Positions 59,299 through 64,000 of a stretch of 64,000 nt of DNA are shown piece by piece. A program made the position numbers and the translations under genes. The notes beneath the pieces were generated by a model, which was given only the letters and a program-made list of their open reading frames with translations, did no database searches and was not told the DNA's origin. Origin of the DNA: Candidatus Latescibacterota bacterium (lineage in GTDB: Bacteria > JAAXHH01); the NCBI GenBank assembly GCA_022823465.1, contig JAJEHX010000028.1, forward strand, positions 1 to 64,000, in the 5' to 3' direction. Numbering within the stretch: position 1 is the first letter of the stretch; each line of letters opens with the position of its first letter.

Positions 59299-60390
59299 AT
59301 GCCAGTAGGGGTCTGCGCGTACTCGTTCAACACGGGATACGACGCTTTTCAACTCATGGACATGGCCGTAGGGCACGGCCTGGACGGTGTGGAGTTTCCT
59401 CCCGACGACTGCCTGCCCGATCTGTCTCCGTCCACGCTGGAGCGCGCCCGTACCCGCGCCGCGGAAAGCGGGCTGTTCGTCGTGGCGGACGGCGGCCAGG
59501 TCGAATCCAAAATGCTCCGGCGTCTCATCCCGGCGGCCGCCGGCATTGGCGCCTCGACGTTGCGCGTGGTCATGAGCGGTGTGCTCGGCGGCGACCGCCG
59601 TCCGCTATCGGGCCGGTGGAACGCCCATCTCGCGGCGTGCAGGGACATCCTGCGCGAGGCGCTGCCCCTGGCGGAGAAACACGGAGTCGTCATCGCGGTG
59701 GAGAACCACTCGGACGCCACGTCCCACGATATGCGGTGGCTTTGCCAGGAACTGGACAGTCCGTACATCGGCATAACGCTCGACGTGGGCAACGTGCTGG
59801 CGGTCTGCGAAGAACCCTTCGGATACACGGAACGCCTCCTGCCCTACCTCCGCCACGTCCACCTCAAGGACTACACGATTCATCCGTCCGACGAGGGATA
59901 CCGCATCGCGCGGTGTCCGCTGGGCGGCGGCGTGGTCGATTATCCTGGCCTGCTTTCTCTGATCGACGGGTACCGGGACCAGCGCGGCCAGGCAGGTCGG
60001 CGCGATCCGGCCGATCACCCCGGTCCGGCAGGTCAACTTGGTCCGGCCGATCAATCCGGCCAGTCAGGCCAATCCGTTCAGACCGATCAGTCCAGGTGGA
60101 CTGGCGAGATCACGAAGACCATCGAACTGGGCGCCATCTACGCCCGGCACGTGCGCATGCTCATGGAAGACTACTGGGCGGAATACCCCGATCGCGACAT
60201 CAGGGACCTACTGCCGTTTCTCCGGCTGTACTGGTCCCATGTCCGCCCCGGCGGGGAAGACTGGCGCACGCCCCGGGAGAAGGACGAATCCATTGAGGTT
60301 CTGAAGGCGTACGAGACGCGGGAATTCGAAGAAAGCGTCGCCTATCTGAAGGAAATCGGGGCCGTCCGGACGAACTCCGGCACATCCTGA
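59299..60390 (+). CDS. Sugar phosphate isomerase/epimerase (AP-endonuclease-2/xylose-isomerase-like TIM barrel)
   Basis: A 363-residue TIM-barrel protein. Metal-site residues sit in V-A-V-E-N-H (strand 5), T-L-D-V-G-N (strand 6) and H-V-H-L-K-D-Y (strand 7), the usual Glu/Asp/His set of this superfamily, with G-V-E-F-P near the start. Such enzymes isomerise sugars, inosose or hydroxy acids. GAAGGAGA precedes ATG 59299. Residues about 230-265 are an unusual Gly/Gln/Pro/Asp-rich insert coded by 12 units of 9 bp (59986-60093), placed in the loop after G-L-L-S-L-I-D-G-Y. It probably works with the neighbouring SDR and PGI/PMI. Confidence 0.85.
   Translation: MPVGVCAYSFNTGYDAFQLMDMAVGHGLDGVEFPPDDCLPDLSPSTLERARTRAAESGLFVVADGGQVESKMLRRLIPAAAGIGASTLRVVMSGVLGGDRRPLSGRWNAHLAACRDILREALPLAEKHGVVIAVENHSDATSHDMRWLCQELDSPYIGITLDVGNVLAVCEEPFGYTERLLPYLRHVHLKDYTIHPSDEGYRIARCPLGGGVVDYPGLLSLIDGYRDQRGQAGRRDPADHPGPAGQLGPADQSGQSGQSVQTDQSRWTGEITKTIELGAIYARHVRMLMEDYWAEYPDRDIRDLLPFLRLYWSHVRPGGEDWRTPREKDESIEVLKAYETREFEESVAYLKEIGAVRTNSGTS
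59986..60093. repeat. 9-bp minisatellite inside the sugar isomerase gene
   Basis: Twelve in-frame units such as GGCCAGGCA, GATCCGGCC, GGTCCGGCA, GGTCAACTT, GGTCCGGCC and GATCAGTCC, coding Gly-Pro-Ala, Gly-Gln-Leu, Asp-Gln-Ser style tripeptides. It is the longest of the dispersed 9-bp arrays in the window. Confidence 0.9.
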
Positions 60391-60464
60391 ACCAGGCGGG
60401 TCGATTAATGAGTTGTTCCTTACATCCCGGTGGTCATTTTGAAAAGAAAGCGGTAGAAACGACG

Positions 60465-61502
60465 ATGGAACGCCTGGACCAGTCCGACATGCACGGTTCC
60501 ATCGGATCCATACCCGACCAGGTGGAAGCGGCCTGGACGGAAATGGCGGGACGCGCCTTCCCCGACGCCTGTCGTAACGTGGATCACGTCGTCGTGGCCG
60601 GAATGGGCGGATCGGCCCTGGGCGCCCACCTGATACAGGACGTCTTCCGCGACCGGTTGCGCGTCCCGGTGACCGTCGTATCCGATTACGCGGCGCCTGC
60701 CTGGATCGACGAGCGGACACTCATCGTGCTGTCCAGCTATTCGGGGGGTACGGAGGAAGTGATGGCCATGGCGGAATACGGCGCGGCCAGGGGGATACCG
60801 ATGATCGCCCTGACGACCGGGGGCGACCTGGAGGCATTTGCCGGACGCCACGCGCTACCGGCCGTAGTGTTCAGCAGCGAGCTCAATACCTGCGGCCAGC
60901 CGCGGATCGGCCTGGGCTACGCGGTCACGTACCTCCTGGCCATGTTCCGGCAACTGGGGTTCGTGGAGCTCGCCGGAACCGAGGTTGCGGGCGCCATCAT
61001 GCTGCTTCGGGAAATGAACCCGGTTTACGCGGCGCCCGAAGAGGACAACCCCGCCTACGAACTGGCCCTGTCCGCTCAAGGGAAGTCGGTCCTGATCATG
61101 GCCTCCGAGCATCTCACCGGCAACGCCCACATCATGGCCAACCAGTGGAACGAGAACGCCAAGAACCTGGCCGCGTGGTTCGCCATTCCCGAGTTGAATC
61201 ACCATCTGCTCGAAGGGATGACCCATCCCGGGGAGAACCGGGACGGGCTCGCCGCCGTGCTGATCCAGTCGGACCTGTACGACCCGCGCAACCAGCGCCG
61301 CCACGAGATCACCCGCATCCTGCTCTCGGAGCAGGGTATAGCCTGTCCAGTCGTCACGCCCCGGGGAACAACAGCCCTGGAACAGGCTTTCGACCTGCTC
61401 CTGCTCGGCACCTATGCCAGCTTCTACCAGGCCGTCATGAACGACACCGATCCATCGCCCATCCCCTGGGTCGATCAGTTCAAGCGACGCATGGCCGACT
61501 GA
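60465..61502 (+). CDS. Bifunctional phosphoglucose/phosphomannose isomerase
   Basis: A 345-residue SIS-domain isomerase. G-M-G-G-S-A-L-G-A-H near residue 46 and S-S-Y-S-G-G-T-E-E near 85 are the two sugar-phosphate motifs of the archaeal/bacterial PGI-PMI family; N-Q-W-N-E-N-A-K and the E-x-x-x-H-H-L-L-E-G base region follow. It interconverts glucose-6-P, mannose-6-P and fructose-6-P. ATG 60465 fits the family start; an ATG at 60408 (AGGCGGG upstream) would add 19 atypical residues and remains possible. It lies 74 nt after the isomerase gene, likely in the same message. Confidence 0.9.
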   Translation: MERLDQSDMHGSIGSIPDQVEAAWTEMAGRAFPDACRNVDHVVVAGMGGSALGAHLIQDVFRDRLRVPVTVVSDYAAPAWIDERTLIVLSSYSGGTEEVMAMAEYGAARGIPMIALTTGGDLEAFAGRHALPAVVFSSELNTCGQPRIGLGYAVTYLLAMFRQLGFVELAGTEVAGAIMLLREMNPVYAAPEEDNPAYELALSAQGKSVLIMASEHLTGNAHIMANQWNENAKNLAAWFAIPELNHHLLEGMTHPGENRDGLAAVLIQSDLYDPRNQRRHEITRILLSEQGIACPVVTPRGTTALEQAFDLLLLGTYASFYQAVMNDTDPSPIPWVDQFKRRMAD

Positions 61503-61560
61503 ACACCACCCGCCACGATGTCGATCCCTGCCAAGGGCACGCATCGAAAGCCGGTACGAT

Positions 61561-64000
61561 ATGAGTGAAATCGTTACATATCTGAGCGGAAAGACGCTGT
61601 TGATTACCGGCGCCACAGGTTTCCTCGCGAAAGCGGTCGTGGAGAAGATCCTGCGGTGCGCGCCCGAGGTCGGCCGCGTGTACCTGGTCGTCCGATCCCG
61701 CCGCAAGAAGGACGGGACCACCCTGTCGGCGCGGGAACGGGTGGAAGAGGAGATCCTGCAGTCCGCCGCCTTCGCCCGGCTGCGCGATATCCACGGCGAT
61801 CGTTACGCCGAGGTCATGGCGGATAAGGTCCACGCCGTCGAGGGCGATCTCACCCTGGACCACCTCGGACTGGAACCGGACCTGTACCAGCGACTTGCGG
61901 CGGAAGTCAACGTCGTGCTCACCTGCGCGGCTTCCGTGACCTTCGACGAGGAAATCGACGCCGCCCTCCAGCTCAACGCCCTCGGCGCCCGGCGCATGCT
62001 GGATTTCGCCCGGGCATGCAGCGACGTCATTCTCGTCCACGTGTCGACGGCCTACGTCAACGGACAGATCAAGGGACGCATTCCCGAAGTCCCGCCTCGT
62101 CCGGACTGGTCCATGGTCCAGGAAATGGGAAAAACCGACGTGCCTTTCGACCTGGAACAGGAAACACGGGACATACTCGCCCGGGCGGATGAAATACACG
62201 ATGAATCCCGGTCGCCGGAACAGCAGAAACGTTTCAGAAAGATGGCGCTGCAACAGAATCCAAGCCCCACGCAGCGCTGGCTAGACGCCCAGATGGAGAC
62301 TTTTCGCAAGCGCTGGCTCAAGGAACGGCTCATCGAAGAGGGCATGCGCCGCGGGCAGCAGTGGGGGTGGCACGACAGCTATACCATGACCAAGGCCATG
62401 GGCGAGCAGTTGATCGTAAAGCACCGGGGCGACCTGCCCACGGCCATCATACGGCCTTCCATCGTGGAAAGCGCGCTGGTCGAGCCCGAACCGGGATGGA
62501 TCGAGGGACTCAAGGTGGCCGACCCGCTCATCGACGCGGTGAGCAAGGGCCGCCTGCCGGACTTCCCCGGCCAGAAAGACATGATCGTGGATATCATCCC
62601 GGTGGACATCGTGACAAACACGGCCCTGGCGGCCATGGCCCGCACAGCCCGGGAAGGCGGGGTCGGCGTGTACCACGTATCGACGGGGGACCGGAATCCC
62701 GTTCTCTTCCACCAGGCTTTCGAGCATTCCTACGAGTACTTTCAAAAACATCCCCGCCTGAACCGGAACAACGAACCCATACCAATCCAGCGGTGGACCT
62801 ACCCGACCCTCGCCGGGTTCCGGCGCCGGTACAACCTGCGCTACGTCTACCCCCTGAACGCCACGCTATGGATATTGAACCGCTTCAACCGGATCACTCT
62901 GCTGAACAACCTGAAGCGCAGGATCACCGTGATGAAGTCGGCGATCTCACGCATGCTGTACTACGCCGCGATCTACAGTCCCTATACTTCGTTGGAGTGT
63001 ACCTTCGAGACGGACCGGACGGTCGAGTTGCACGAAAGCCTGGATCCGGAGGACCGGCTGCTGTTCAACGGCGACGTCTCCAGGATCCACTGGAAGACGT
63101 ATTTCCAGGAAATCCATATCCCCGGCCTGAAACGCCACGTGCTGAAGACCGACGAGCCGAAGCCCGCGGTCACGGAAGAAGAGGAGGTGGCGGAGCGGTC
63201 CGGGTTCGTCCAGGCAGAGGAAGATGCCCTGCCCCATCTCGATACGCTGACGGACATTCTGGCCAAGAGCGCGGACATGTACGGGGACAAGACCGCGCTG
63301 CAGATGCAGCGGGACGGCGGCTGGCATTGCTATTCCTTCAAGGAAGTGTTCGCCCTGGCCGGGCGCATCGGCTGGCAGTGGCGGTCCGGCGGGCTGCATC
63401 CGGGCGACCATGTGCTGCTTTTCTCGGAAAATAAGCCCGAATGGGGCATCGCCTGTTTCGCCGGGATGGTGGCCGGGGCCGTGCTCGTGCCAGTGGATCG
63501 CCGGTCGACAGTCCAGGAAGTCTGGCGCATAGCCCGGTTTACCGAATCGCGGGCGATCCTCTGCACGGAAAGCGGTTACGCATTGCTCAGGGCGTCGGCG
63601 GAGCCTGGCTGCGAAGTCATGTTCTGGAACATCGACAATTACGGGTTGCCCTTTGACGCGCCCCGCCAGCCCGATTCACCCGTCACCCTGAACGAGGAGC
63701 CGCCCCCATGGGCGCCGGTGGAACCCGAAACGCCGGCGGCCATCATGTTCACCCGGGGCATGGCAGCTGAATCCCACGGCGTGGTACTGACCCACCGGAA
63801 CTTCGTTTCGAACCTGCTGTCTCTCGCCGAGATCCTTCGCGCCTACCGGACCGACCATTTCCTGTCCCTGCTGCCCATGAGCCAGGCCCTCGAGTTCACG
63901 GGCGGCTTCCTCATGCCGTTCTACGCGGGGGCGACCATAACCTATACCACGTCGGTACGGCCGCGGTCCCTGGTCGGCCTGATGGATGAAACCGGGGTCA
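61561..64000 (+). CDS. Fatty acyl reductase fused to AMP-binding domain (3' truncated by window)
   Basis: An open frame from ATG 61561 to the window end (813 codons visible). Residues 1-500 are a fatty-acyl-CoA reductase: NADPH motif T-G-A-T-G-F-L-A (16-23), V-S-T-A-Y-V-N, and Y274-T-M-T-K278. From about 560 an AMP-binding (acyl-CoA synthetase-like) domain begins: A-D-M-Y-G-D-K-T-A-L, F-S-E-N-K-P-E-W-G. Its P-loop-like motif, normally T-S-G-T-T-G-x-P-K-G, reads T-R-G-M-A-A-E-S-H-G (731-740), so adenylation may be lost. Similar long fusions often end in an acyltransferase, which could lie beyond the window. Role: reduction of an activated fatty acid to an alcohol for wax or ether lipids is inferred. 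Confidence 0.85.
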   Translation, partial: MSEIVTYLSGKTLLITGATGFLAKAVVEKILRCAPEVGRVYLVVRSRRKKDGTTLSARERVEEEILQSAAFARLRDIHGDRYAEVMADKVHAVEGDLTLDHLGLEPDLYQRLAAEVNVVLTCAASVTFDEEIDAALQLNALGARRMLDFARACSDVILVHVSTAYVNGQIKGRIPEVPPRPDWSMVQEMGKTDVPFDLEQETRDILARADEIHDESRSPEQQKRFRKMALQQNPSPTQRWLDAQMETFRKRWLKERLIEEGMRRGQQWGWHDSYTMTKAMGEQLIVKHRGDLPTAIIRPSIVESALVEPEPGWIEGLKVADPLIDAVSKGRLPDFPGQKDMIVDIIPVDIVTNTALAAMARTAREGGVGVYHVSTGDRNPVLFHQAFEHSYEYFQKHPRLNRNNEPIPIQRWTYPTLAGFRRRYNLRYVYPLNATLWILNRFNRITLLNNLKRRITVMKSAISRMLYYAAIYSPYTSLECTFETDRTVELHESLDPEDRLLFNGDVSRIHWKTYFQEIHIPGLKRHVLKTDEPKPAVTEEEEVAERSGFVQAEEDALPHLDTLTDILAKSADMYGDKTALQMQRDGGWHCYSFKEVFALAGRIGWQWRSGGLHPGDHVLLFSENKPEWGIACFAGMVAGAVLVPVDRRSTVQEVWRIARFTESRAILCTESGYALLRASAEPGCEVMFWNIDNYGLPFDAPRQPDSPVTLNEEPPPWAPVEPETPAAIMFTRGMAAESHGVVLTHRNFVSNLLSLAEILRAYRTDHFLSLLPMSQALEFTGGFLMPFYAGATITYTTSVRPRSLVGLMDETGV

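Overview
The window reads as chromosome of a GC-rich, diderm (Gram-negative) heterotroph. LpxH, a TolC-family channel, an MlaC-type periplasmic lipid carrier, an autotransporter-like barrel and several signal-peptide proteins show an outer membrane. The mix of phytanoyl-CoA dioxygenase-like enzymes, Gfo/Idh/MocA oxidoreductases, SDRs, sulfatase-fold enzymes and PGI/PMI resembles what is described for uncultured lineages such as Latescibacterota, Poribacteria or Gemmatimonadota. That placement is inference from gene content; no rRNA, tRNA or other phylogenetic marker was recognised.

Layout. 1-1355: 3' part of a collagen-like protein. 1665-4959: lpxH on the minus strand, divergent from a BlaI-type repressor and an unusual M56 (BlaR1-like) peptidase carrying a beta-barrel-like C-terminus. 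5000-15803: ten co-directional genes, the first four coupled by 4-nt overlaps. They comprise a nucleotidyltransferase/CDP-alcohol phosphotransferase fusion, a methyltransferase, a flippase, a second CDP-alcohol phosphotransferase, a TolC-like channel, a DUF3047 protein, an MlaC-like carrier, an alkaline-phosphatase-fold enzyme and a radical SAM protein. Together they look like a pathway that makes, flips and traffics a phospho-alcohol (possibly inositol-type) polar lipid or glycan. 15800-21496: a double-length UvrA with two complete copies in one chain.

21845-30163: a methyltransferase, two Gfo/Idh/MocA oxidoreductases, a lipoprotein, a DUF971 protein, an SDR, a Tat-exported class V aminotransferase, a cold-shock protein with a long leader, and a P1-family peptidase. 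30267-43164 (minus strand): a beta-propeller/CehA-type hydrolase, a PhyH dioxygenase, a 2575-residue surface protein and a PLP decarboxylase. The surface protein is the most striking object in the window: nine sCache-like sensor domains and five Calx-beta-like domains in about 425-residue supermodules, ending in an autotransporter-like barrel. 43270-47925: ahcY, a MATE transporter, dtd, maf and a YdjM-type membrane protein. 48017-64000: a coiled-coil protein, Gfo/Idh/MocA, SDRs, an RNA 2'-phosphotransferase, a GH113-like hydrolase, a tungsten-type aldehyde oxidoreductase, a PhyH enzyme, a methyltransferase, a sulfatase-fold enzyme with Thr at the nucleophile, a sugar isomerase/epimerase, PGI/PMI and the start of a fatty-acyl reductase/AMP-binding fusion that leaves the window.

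A cross-cutting feature is a GC-rich 9-bp minisatellite. It appears in frame inside four unrelated genes and in two intergenic spots, encoding Gly/Pro/Ala/Ser-rich tripeptides with the same 9-bp period as the collagen-like gene. Several TTGACA-type promoters and hairpin terminators are visible. No CRISPR array, insertion sequence, integrase or prophage gene was seen.
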